From Methanobacteriota archaeon (GTDB taxonomy: Archaea > Halobacteriota > Methanosarcinia > Methanosarcinales > Methanoperedenaceae), in NCBI GenBank assembly GCA_018900975.1, contig JAHIFK010000247.1, positions 1 to 13,049 of the forward strand: a stretch of DNA of 13,049 nucleotides, given 5' to 3'. Positions 7,140 through 12,752 of the stretch are shown in pieces (positions within the stretch are counted from its first letter, which is position 1; every line of letters starts with the position of its first letter). The notes under the pieces were generated by a model. That model was not told the DNA's origin and did not search any database. It worked only from the letters and a program-made list of their open reading frames with translations. The position numbers and the translations under genes are program-made.

Positions 7140-7853
7140 ATGAAACTCGCATGGGGCATCACAGGCGCGGGGCATTTCCTGCGTGAAAGTGTTGAATTAT
7201 TTAAGAAACTGAGAAAATCAACCCCTGATCTGAAAGTGACAACCCTTGTGTCGCGGGCAGGTGAAGAGGTGGTGAGGATGTATGGGTTGGAGAATGACCT
7301 GAACTTTATTTCAGACGGCTCATACCTTGAAGAGATCTTTCTTGAACGCGAGCAGGGGGCAAGCGTCCCGAAGACAGGAAGGTTCCTGCTTGGGAAATAC
7401 GATGCGCTTATTGTCTCGCCAGCAACTTCCAACACTACTGCCAAGATCGTTTGCGGGATAGCGGATACCCTGATAACGAATGCAGTGGCTCAGGCGGCGA
7501 AGGGCGGCGTACCTGTGTATATCGTCCCTGTGGATATAGCAGGGGATATCGAATCCAGAATGCCGTTTTTCATAGACAGGGAGATATGCAGGAGATGCGA
7601 AATATGTCCGCCCGCGGATAAATGCCCCGAACATGCCATCACTGACCAGATAGACCTGCTAAAATGCAGCGGGTGCGGAATATGCGTGAAACTGTGCAGT
7701 TACGGCGCGATAAGGGGAGGTCTTGTCAAACTTAAAGTCCGTGACGTTGATGCAAAGAACGTAAGGCTACTGCGGGAACTTGAAGGGGTCACGGTACTTG
7801 AAACACCCCAAATGATATTTGATACGGCTGTAAACCTGAAACAAACCAGGTGA
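7140..7853 (+). CDS. Iron-sulfur flavoprotein, dihydromethanopterin reductase (DmrX/DmrB)-like
   Basis: A 237-residue protein with an N-terminal flavoprotein (FMN-binding, decarboxylase-like) domain and a C-terminal ferredoxin module. The first domain covers about 1-140, with WGITGAGHFL at 5-14 and LIVSPATSNTTAKIVCGIADTL at 90-111. The second module has C150, C153, C156, C162 and C176, C179, C182, C186, enough for two [4Fe-4S] clusters. This architecture matches the archaeoflavoprotein/DmrX group. The characterised Methanosarcina mazei member reduces dihydromethanopterin to the tetrahydro form, the last step in making the C1 carrier. The first cluster spacing (C-x2-C-x2-C-x5-C) is not the classical one. 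The gene follows two small genes with its ribosome site inside the upstream stop. Fold and cofactors are strong; the exact substrate is inferred from the family. Confidence 0.85.
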   Translation: MKLAWGITGAGHFLRESVELFKKLRKSTPDLKVTTLVSRAGEEVVRMYGLENDLNFISDGSYLEEIFLEREQGASVPKTGRFLLGKYDALIVSPATSNTTAKIVCGIADTLITNAVAQAAKGGVPVYIVPVDIAGDIESRMPFFIDREICRRCEICPPADKCPEHAITDQIDLLKCSGCGICVKLCSYGAIRGGLVKLKVRDVDAKNVRLLRELEGVTVLETPQMIFDTAVNLKQTR

Positions 7854-7900
7854 TATTTGACTTATCCGCAAAATCCATGCAAAAATTGAAGTACTAAAGG

Positions 7901-7908
7901 ATATAAAA
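7901..7908 (+). promoter_or_regulatory. TATA-like box before the Sm-like gene
   Basis: ATATAAAA, centred about 28 bp before the TTG at 7933, is a good archaeal TATA sequence. If used, initiation would fall next to the TTG and the GAGGT at 7922-7926 would not be in the RNA. The alternative is read-through from the flavoprotein gene. Confidence 0.35.
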
Positions 7909-7932
7909 GGAGAGAAGTATAGAGGTTATATC

Positions 7933-8157
7933 TTGTTTCCCAATAAAAAAGTTCAGAGTTTAATTGGTACACGCGTACAGGTTGAGATGAAAGGCGATAA
8001 AAACATGCTTGAGGGTAAGCTTGAGAGTGTTGATGACAACCTGAATTTACATCTTATAGAAACTTTTGAGATAGCAAACGGAGCAAAGTCACGTTCTCTG
8101 GGTTCAGTGGTTTTAAGGGGTAATAATATAATTCTACTGTGCCCGGTAGGGGAATAG
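7933..8157 (+). CDS. Sm-like (LSm) archaeal RNA-binding protein
   Basis: A 74-residue Sm-fold protein, expected to form a ring that binds U-rich RNA. An N-terminal helix (NKKVQSLIG) is followed by the Sm1 motif at about 11-46 (VQVEMKGDKNMLEGKLESVD, then DNLNLHLIETFEI), a short loop (ANGAKSRS) and the Sm2 motif at 57-69 (LGSVVLRGNNIIL, with the RG pair at 62-63). No upstream ATG is in frame, and the next Met lies inside Sm1, so the start is TTG at 7933. GAGGT with a 6-nt spacer supports it. One base separates its stop from the winged-helix gene, so the two form an operon. Many archaeal SmAP genes lie beside rpl37e; this one does not, suggesting it is a second paralogue (inference). Confidence 0.9.
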   Translation: MFPNKKVQSLIGTRVQVEMKGDKNMLEGKLESVDDNLNLHLIETFEIANGAKSRSLGSVVLRGNNIILLCPVGE

Positions 8158-8158
8158 A

Positions 8159-8503
8159 ATGGAAGTCGAAGAAGAAGTCTTTAAATTAATAAAATCCAGA
8201 AAAAAGGGTATCCTGCAGAATGAGCTATGGAAGAAGGCCGAGATCGACCGCAGAAAATGCTCGCGTATTGTTGATAAACTTGAAAAAGAAGGGAAAATTG
8301 TCCGGGAACATGAAGCGACCGGGGGCACACGGACTTACCGTATCAGGGTTGCCGAGATAAAGGAAAAGGCGAAGGCCAGGAATTTCAAGTTATTGCTTGT
8401 CAGAGATATGTTCGCACCATGCACAGGCTGCACAGTTGAATGCACGCCTGAATTGTGCATACCGCTTTCTGCCTGGGTTTTCAATCTAATTGAAGAAGAG
8501 TAG
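8159..8503 (+). CDS. Winged helix-turn-helix regulator with C-terminal four-cysteine cluster
   Basis: A 114-residue protein. Residues about 3-65 form a winged helix: EEEVFKLIKSRKKGILQNEL, then a recognition-type helix RRKCSRIVDKLEKEGKIVRE, then the wing HEATGGTRTYRIRV. It resembles the B-block TFIIIC/MarR-like DNA-binding folds common in archaea. The C-terminus carries C88, C91, C95 and C100 (APCTGCTVECTPELC), spaced C-x2-C-x3-C-x4-C, which could bind an iron-sulfur cluster or zinc and so sense redox state or metal. The ATG lies 1 nt after the Sm-like stop, behind AGGGG, indicating coupled expression. The stop is 4 nt from the convergent moaA stop. DNA binding is well supported by the fold; the sensing role is inference. 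Confidence 0.8.
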   Translation: MEVEEEVFKLIKSRKKGILQNELWKKAEIDRRKCSRIVDKLEKEGKIVREHEATGGTRTYRIRVAEIKEKAKARNFKLLLVRDMFAPCTGCTVECTPELCIPLSAWVFNLIEEE

Positions 8504-8507
8504 GTGA

Positions 8508-9410
8508 TCATCCCTTGTAATAGGGTTCTCTGCGCAGGGCTGCATCCCTGAGGATGTCTTTAATTTCCTCGTGGCTGGCCCCATCTTTAATTTCTATCAG
8601 GTTATCATTTCTCATAAGGCAGGGTTTCAACTTCCCGCTTGAAGTAACGCGCAGCCTGTTGCAGTTTGCGCAGAACCGTGAATTGTCAATAGGTCTAACA
8701 AGTTCAACCTCTACGCCGTCAATGAAATATTTTTTTCTCCTGTGCATCTCCCGTTCATTCACACTTGTTGCCCTTGATTCCAGCATTCTTTCCACGCTTT
8801 CGATATCTACCATGAACTGGCTAATCTCCCTGAAATTCATGAGCTCGATAAGCTGGAGTATCACGCTGCCGTCATACCTTCTTATGAAATTGATCGCATC
8901 ATCTATTTCGCTGTGGTTGATGCCTTTAAGGAGGACCATATTGAGTTTGACCGGCGTTAATCCTGCATCGATCGCCGCATCAATGCCTGCTATTACTTTT
9001 GGGAGCATGTCAGGAGAACCTGTTATGGCGCCATAATGCTCCTTATTGGTGGAGGGGAGGCTCACATTCACCCTGTCAAGACCGCTATCCGCAAGGGATG
9101 ATGCGCGTTCTGAAAGCATCACGCCGTTCGTGGTGGCTGATATATTTCTTAAAGCCGGAAGTTGCGCAATTATCTCCTCAAAATCCTCTCTCATGAGCGG
9201 CTCGCCCCCGGAGAACTTTACTTTATCCACACCGAACTCAGTCGCAGCCGTAACTATCCGCACGATATTCTCAACCGACATTTCTTTCTCAGGCGCATGT
9301 TTTTCCCCTTCCTGGTGGCAGAAAATGCATTTCAAATCGCACTTTTTCGTTATCGAGATACGCAGACTTTTTATTACCCGGCCGAAATTGTCAGTGAGCT
9401 TGTCATTCAT
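8508..9410 (-). CDS. moaA: GTP 3',8-cyclase MoaA (molybdopterin biosynthesis)
   Basis: A radical-SAM enzyme that rearranges GTP to 3',8-cyclo-7,8-dihydro-GTP, the first step of molybdopterin synthesis. The N-terminal cluster motif is C24-x3-C28-x2-C31 (KKCDLKCIFCHQEG), followed by the SAM-binding SGGEP at 67-71. The C-terminal cluster ligands are C247, C250 and C264 (FCANCNRLRVTSSGKLKPC). The opening LTDNFGRVIKSLRISIT is the standard MoaA N-terminus. I place the start at ATG 9410 (300 aa). A GTG at 9443 overlaps the rtcA stop in a GTGA arrangement, but that segment holds a strong TATA box about 26 bp before the ATG. The protein ends REPYYKG and so lacks the terminal Gly-Gly important in bacterial MoaA. 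In methanogens the product feeds formylmethanofuran dehydrogenase and other Mo/W enzymes. Confidence 0.95.
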   Translation of the reverse strand: MNDKLTDNFGRVIKSLRISITKKCDLKCIFCHQEGEKHAPEKEMSVENIVRIVTAATEFGVDKVKFSGGEPLMREDFEEIIAQLPALRNISATTNGVMLSERASSLADSGLDRVNVSLPSTNKEHYGAITGSPDMLPKVIAGIDAAIDAGLTPVKLNMVLLKGINHSEIDDAINFIRRYDGSVILQLIELMNFREISQFMVDIESVERMLESRATSVNEREMHRRKKYFIDGVEVELVRPIDNSRFCANCNRLRVTSSGKLKPCLMRNDNLIEIKDGASHEEIKDILRDAALRREPYYKG

Positions 9411-9430
9411 GTGAGTTGTTTTCCATACAT

Positions 9431-9440
9431 ATTTATATAT
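9431..9440 (-). promoter_or_regulatory. TATA box for moaA
   Basis: Minus-strand ATATATAAAT, centred about 26 bp upstream of the ATG at 9410. It predicts leaderless moaA transcription starting inside the rtcA-moaA junction and argues against the GTG at 9443 as start. Confidence 0.55.
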
Positions 9441-10459
9441 CACGTTTCAGTATTAACTTTATCTAATACATATACGTGGAATAATCCTGTTCCAGGTTCT
9501 TGTATGTTAAATTTCACGTCAAAGAACTGTTCTGTGACCCAGATGTTTGTCCTTGTATGAAGGGAAATGTTCCCTGTGGTAAAAGAACCGCCGCCCGCTA
9601 ACGCCATGTAGGGAATTAACTGGTCAGCCAGATATTCGTCAACTCCTGCTTTTGACTTTAATTCAGCAAGTAGCGCCTCTGCCGCTAAAATTCCCACTTT
9701 TTCAGCAGACAGCCCTGGTTTTCCAAGCGCGCTCCCTCCGGCACATCCGCACCACAGAGTCAGCCCGCTCCCGGTTGATGGGTCATCTCTGTTTTCAAGT
9801 GCGATACGGGCTTCGTATCCTTCTTGCCGCAGGAGCTTTTGGGCAGCAGAGGCCTGTCTTTGTGCAACATGGGCAGGAAGACGGGATGAGTGGGAGATCC
9901 CCTCAACAAAAGCGCAGGCATTGTTTTCAAACTCTATTCTCTTTAATTTTGCAGGAGCGATCACAGCTTCGACGTCTCCACAGCCGCGGGGATAGTATCC
10001 CCGCCGTGCAAGTCGGATGCTGCAATCATATCCCATCCTTGAAAACGCGAAAAGTGTGACAAAGCGCAGGTAATCAATTGTGGGCGACCATGAAACATCA
10101 GTTCCACCTGATATATTGAGTTTAACTGTCCCTGGAGAATGCAGGGCTATGGGCATAAGGCACTGGAGGAGAAGAGTTATGCTTCCTGCTGTGCCGATAT
10201 CAACATTATATGTACCTGCTTTTATCTTCCCCGGGGTAAAGGTCAGGGACGTGGAATGAAGACCACAGCCGCTAACTTCCCCATCGCAGAGTGCAGCAGC
10301 GCTTTCCACTGCTTTCACATGCTGCGCAGAAAGTCCTGGTTTTGGTCTCATCTTCCTGATATTATTTATTTCAACAGGTTCTCCCGTAACCGCAGAAAGC
10401 GCCACAGCAGTCCTTAATATCTGCCCTCCGCCTTCACCATAAGACCCGTCAAGCTTCAT
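9440..10459 (-). CDS. rtcA: RNA 3'-terminal phosphate cyclase RtcA
   Basis: A 339-residue RtcA enzyme that uses ATP to turn an RNA 3'-phosphate into a 2',3'-cyclic phosphate through a covalent histidine-AMP intermediate. Family landmarks are the N-terminal LDGSYGEGGGQILRTAVALS, MRPKPGLSAQH, the central RGYYPRGCGDV, HVAQRQA, and near the end the block DEYLADQLIPYMALAGGGSF, then SLHTRTN. H301 in that last block corresponds to the nucleophilic histidine of the family. A longer frame reaches 10549, but those 30 extra residues precede the conserved start and derive partly from a DNA tandem repeat, so I use the ATG at 10459. No Shine-Dalgarno is visible. moaA lies 29 nt downstream with its own TATA box. 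RtcB, the usual partner in bacteria, is not in the window. Confidence 0.95.
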   Translation of the reverse strand: MKLDGSYGEGGGQILRTAVALSAVTGEPVEINNIRKMRPKPGLSAQHVKAVESAAALCDGEVSGCGLHSTSLTFTPGKIKAGTYNVDIGTAGSITLLLQCLMPIALHSPGTVKLNISGGTDVSWSPTIDYLRFVTLFAFSRMGYDCSIRLARRGYYPRGCGDVEAVIAPAKLKRIEFENNACAFVEGISHSSRLPAHVAQRQASAAQKLLRQEGYEARIALENRDDPSTGSGLTLWCGCAGGSALGKPGLSAEKVGILAAEALLAELKSKAGVDEYLADQLIPYMALAGGGSFTTGNISLHTRTNIWVTEQFFDVKFNIQEPGTGLFHVYVLDKVNTET

Positions 10460-10506
10460 AGATGATACTATCGCGATGATGAATATTGAGGCTTTTGGGC
10501 GTGGGC

Positions 10507-10561
10507 CCTTGAAATCATAGATCAAATAATGGGGCATCCTTGAAATCATACATTAAATAAT
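10507..10561. repeat. Tandem direct repeat in the rtcA upstream region
   Basis: Two 24-nt units, 10507-10530 and 10538-10561, differ at two positions and have a 31-nt period (CCTTGAAATCATA, then ATNAAATAAT). Each unit holds a minus-strand TATA-like element. That of the outer unit (TTATTTAATG) is better than that of the inner unit (TTATTTGATC). They lie 48-102 bp upstream of the chosen rtcA start and may be a duplicated promoter or a repeated binding site. Confidence 0.6.
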
Positions 10562-10585
10562 ATAGGGATCACGATAAATCCTGGT

Positions 10586-10653
10586 AAAAATTAACGGGCG
10601 AGTCGGGGAGTGGGAGTGGGGGTTAGTAAAAAAGTTGCCTTCCCGCCCGTTAA
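10586..10653 (-). ncRNA. Candidate small RNA closed by a 10-bp terminal stem
   Basis: On the minus strand a TATA-like box (CTATATATG, 10674-10682) lies about 26 bp before a perfect inverted repeat. The arms are TTAACGGGCG and CGCCCGTTAA, at 10653-10644 and 10600-10591. The far arm runs straight into TTTTT (10590-10586), a terminator-like tract. Promoter, 5' stem, 3' stem and oligo-T together outline an RNA of about 68 nt with a C-rich interior. I recognise no known family. It could instead be a DNA-level site, because the plus strand of the interior is G-run rich. Confidence 0.3.
10591..10653 (+). repeat. Inverted repeat enclosing a G-quadruplex-type tract
   Basis: Perfect 10-nt arms (TTAACGGGCG and CGCCCGTTAA) enclose 43 nt. 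On the plus strand, G-runs at 10596-10598, 10605-10608, 10612-10614 and 10618-10622 are separated by loops of 6, 3 and 3 nt, meeting the usual G3+N1-7 quadruplex rule. It lies in the intergenic region between divergent rtcA and the RCK-DHH gene. Confidence 0.65.
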
Positions 10654-10753
10654 CATAATAATAATCATAATAACATATATAGTTTATTGTCTGATTTCAG
10701 GCATTCAGTCTGGGCACATTACTATCAAAATCCCTGAAAAACTATAAGGGCCA

Positions 10754-10770
10754 ATGTATTTTAAATACAT
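10754..10770 (+). promoter_or_regulatory. TATA box within a perfect 8+8 palindrome, promoter of the RCK-DHH gene
   Basis: ATGTATTT-T-AAATACAT is an 8-bp inverted repeat around one base, and TTTTAAAT in its centre is a TATA box about 43 bp before the ATG at 10805. Initiation near 10788 would leave a leader of about 17 nt holding AGGAGG at 10792-10797. A symmetrical site on the TATA box suggests possible repressor binding (inference). Confidence 0.5.
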
Positions 10771-10804
10771 GTTACCTAATATAAGGGATAAAGGAGGCTT
10801 TGCC

Positions 10805-12268
10805 ATGGAGGAAAAATCATCTGAACTAAAGCCCATAAGGGCAGTTTATGCTGTTCTGGGCAGCGGAGGCATAGGCCTTGCCATTGCTAATGAACTCGGA
10901 ACAAGAGATAAAAATATAGTTCTCATTGATAAAGATGCAGCAAAGGTACAGACATTAATAGAGCAAAATCTCAATGCACTGCATGGTGATATAGGTGAAA
11001 CTGAAGTTTTCACCAAATTCGCCCTCAAATACCTGAAATCAGTTTTTATAGTGAGTTCTGACATCAATGCAAATAAAAAAGCCCTCGATCATATAAAGAA
11101 AATGGCTCCAGATGTCCTTGTTGTTACCAAGGCAAATGATTACCCGCAGAAAGAAGAACTGGAAGCGGCAGGAGCTGATCTTGTTGTCCTCCCGTCAAAA
11201 CTCCCGCACAAGTCCATTGCCCTGGCGATAGTTCAGTACGTTGAGAAAAACACATCAGTAAACATGGCAAAGGCACTTAAAAAATTGATCGCCTCGGTCG
11301 GGGATGGTAAGTTTGCCATCATAGTCCATAACAATCCTGACCCGGATGCTATTTCAAGCGCAATGGGCTTAAAAGAGATAGCAGGCAGCGTGGGTGTTAA
11401 GGCGGAGATCCATTACAGAGGAAATATCGATCACCACGAGAACAAAGCGTTCGTCAATCTGCTGGATATAGAACTGGATCAGTCAACGGATTTTGAGGCA
11501 TCAGATTATAAAAAAATAGCAATGATCGAATGCTCAACCCCGGGTGTGAACAATATGCTTCCCCATGACACGCAGGTCAGCATAGTGATAGACCACCATC
11601 AGGCAGACATAGAAGAGATAAAGGCTGAGTACGTAGACATCAGGCCTAACATCGGCGCGACAGCCACCATTATGACGAAGTACCTGCAGGACCTTGCCAT
11701 ACCGATAAAAACAGATCTTGCTACAGCTCTTTTATACGGCATTAAAGTGGATACTGATGATTTCTGCAGGAATACGGACCCTTCGGACCTGATAGCGGCC
11801 GCATATCTTTACCCCCTTGCAAATCATGACATTCTTAGCAAGATAGAGACTCCAAGCAGGTCGATAGAGGAAATTGAGATACTGGGGGATGCCATCAAGA
11901 ACAGGGATATAAGGGGCAGTTACCTGCTCTCGAACGTGGGGCCTATACACAACAGGGACGCACTGGCGCAGGCGGCAGATTATCTGCTCTCCCTGGAAGG
12001 GATCACGACGACCATCGTTTTCGGGCTGGGTGATGACCACATATACATATCTGGAAGAACCCGGGATGTGCGGATCAATATTGGAAAGGTAATGCAGGAT
12101 GCTTTCGGCGCAGATAAGGGCGGAGGACATTCATTGCTTGCAGGCGCGCAGATACCGCTTGGGGTGCTGGGCGGGACAAAGGACAAGCAGACACTCATGA
12201 AACTTGCAGAAGAGGTCGTTGTAAAGCGGCTGCTTTCTGTAATAGGGATCCAGAAAGAACCAAGTTGA
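10805..12268 (+). CDS. RCK/TrkA-N - DHH - DHHA1 phosphoesterase
   Basis: A 487-residue three-domain protein. Residues about 12-145 form a Rossmann RCK/TrkA-N domain (VLGSGGIGLAIANEL at 17-31, acidic D42 after strand 2) expected to bind NAD(H) or another nucleotide. Residues about 165-335 are the DHH domain: HNNPDPDAISS (H175, D179, D181), IECSTPG with E242 at the motif II position, DHH at 263-265, and GIKVDTDDF with D316. The rest is DHHA1, with KGGGHSLLAGA (GGGH at 439-442). DHH-DHHA1 enzymes hydrolyse small phosphodiesters such as nanoRNA or cyclic di-AMP. The fused RCK domain suggests nucleotide control of activity, or a link to c-di-AMP and K+ regulation (inference). The ATG at 10805 has AGGAGG with 7-nt spacing. 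An ATG at 10754 lies in the TATA palindrome and is rejected. It appears monocistronic. Confidence 0.9.
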   Translation: MEEKSSELKPIRAVYAVLGSGGIGLAIANELGTRDKNIVLIDKDAAKVQTLIEQNLNALHGDIGETEVFTKFALKYLKSVFIVSSDINANKKALDHIKKMAPDVLVVTKANDYPQKEELEAAGADLVVLPSKLPHKSIALAIVQYVEKNTSVNMAKALKKLIASVGDGKFAIIVHNNPDPDAISSAMGLKEIAGSVGVKAEIHYRGNIDHHENKAFVNLLDIELDQSTDFEASDYKKIAMIECSTPGVNNMLPHDTQVSIVIDHHQADIEEIKAEYVDIRPNIGATATIMTKYLQDLAIPIKTDLATALLYGIKVDTDDFCRNTDPSDLIAAAYLYPLANHDILSKIETPSRSIEEIEILGDAIKNRDIRGSYLLSNVGPIHNRDALAQAADYLLSLEGITTTIVFGLGDDHIYISGRTRDVRINIGKVMQDAFGADKGGGHSLLAGAQIPLGVLGGTKDKQTLMKLAEEVVVKRLLSVIGIQKEPS

Positions 12269-12370
12269 GGTTCATTTTAACAAAAATGCCATTAGGAATT
12301 TGAAATTTCCTGTGCAATTGTATTAGTCCAGATGTCCACCAACCTGCTGGGGTTTTTCAGGAACTTCGAT

Positions 12371-12441
12371 CACCGCAAAGGACGCAAAGATCGCAAAGCA
12401 TAGCAGCAATATTCTTTGCGTCCTTTGCGGCTCTTTGCGGT
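12371..12441. repeat. GCAAAG-type dispersed hairpin repeat, copy 2
   Basis: Left arm 12371-12398 (CACCGCAAAGGACGCAAAG...) and right arm 12414-12441 (CTTTGCGTCCTTTGCGG...) pair with one extra base on the right. The loop is 15 nt. Each arm has three GCAAAG/CTTTGC units. It is the same element type as 6520-6587 but with better preserved units. It lies about 100 bp after the stop of the RCK-DHH gene. Confidence 0.85.
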
Positions 12442-12467
12442 AAGCCTCGAAGGATGCCTAAGCTTGA

Positions 12468-12752
12468 ACTTCTGGACAGGCTGGTAACTCTATTACAGCA
12501 GCGCCATGGCCGGAAGAGGCATACGCAAGACGCGTGAAAGAACTGGGTGTAAGGCACGGCCGCTCTGATATGGGCGCATGGGATACTCAGTTCAGCAGCA
12601 TGGATATGACAAGCACGGAGCTGATCATCGAGGCGCTGTAGAAGAGTCAGCCTTTTGAGAAAGTTTCAGAACCACTATCGCAGCCTAGAATCAAATCGAA
12701 ACCAAAAAAGAATAAAGCCGATTGGGAGTGTAAAACCCACATTTCGCACTAA
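12468..12752 (+). pseudogene. Coding-like fragment interrupted by an in-frame TAG
   Basis: A frame open from just after a TGA at 12465-12467 encodes 57 residues with the composition of a real protein (ITAAPWPEEAYARRVKEL, then HGRSDMGAWDTQFSSMDM). It then meets TAG at 12639-12641 and continues in the same frame for 36 more residues, Lys/Pro/Ser-rich, to TAA at 12750. No good start codon precedes it, so the N-terminus is missing. The simplest reading is a decayed gene. A small functional gene or TAG read-through is possible but not supported by anything else here. I do not recognise the family. Confidence 0.4.

Noticed and set aside
10460..10549. 30-residue N-terminal extension of RtcA
   Set aside because: It precedes the conserved family start and is partly encoded by a noncoding-looking tandem repeat.
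10754..10804. N-terminal extension of the RCK-DHH protein from the ATG at 10754
   Set aside because: The extension consists of the TATA palindrome and leader; AGGAGG with 7-nt spacing marks the ATG at 10805.
12290..12318. AGGAATTTGAAATTTCCT inverted repeat after the RCK-DHH gene as a terminator
   Set aside because: The stem is only about 5 bp and no T-tract follows, so it is too weak to call.
12357..12557. 66-residue minus-strand frame over the second GCAAAG hairpin
   Set aside because: Much of it translates the repeat itself, and it opposes the more protein-like plus-strand fragment.
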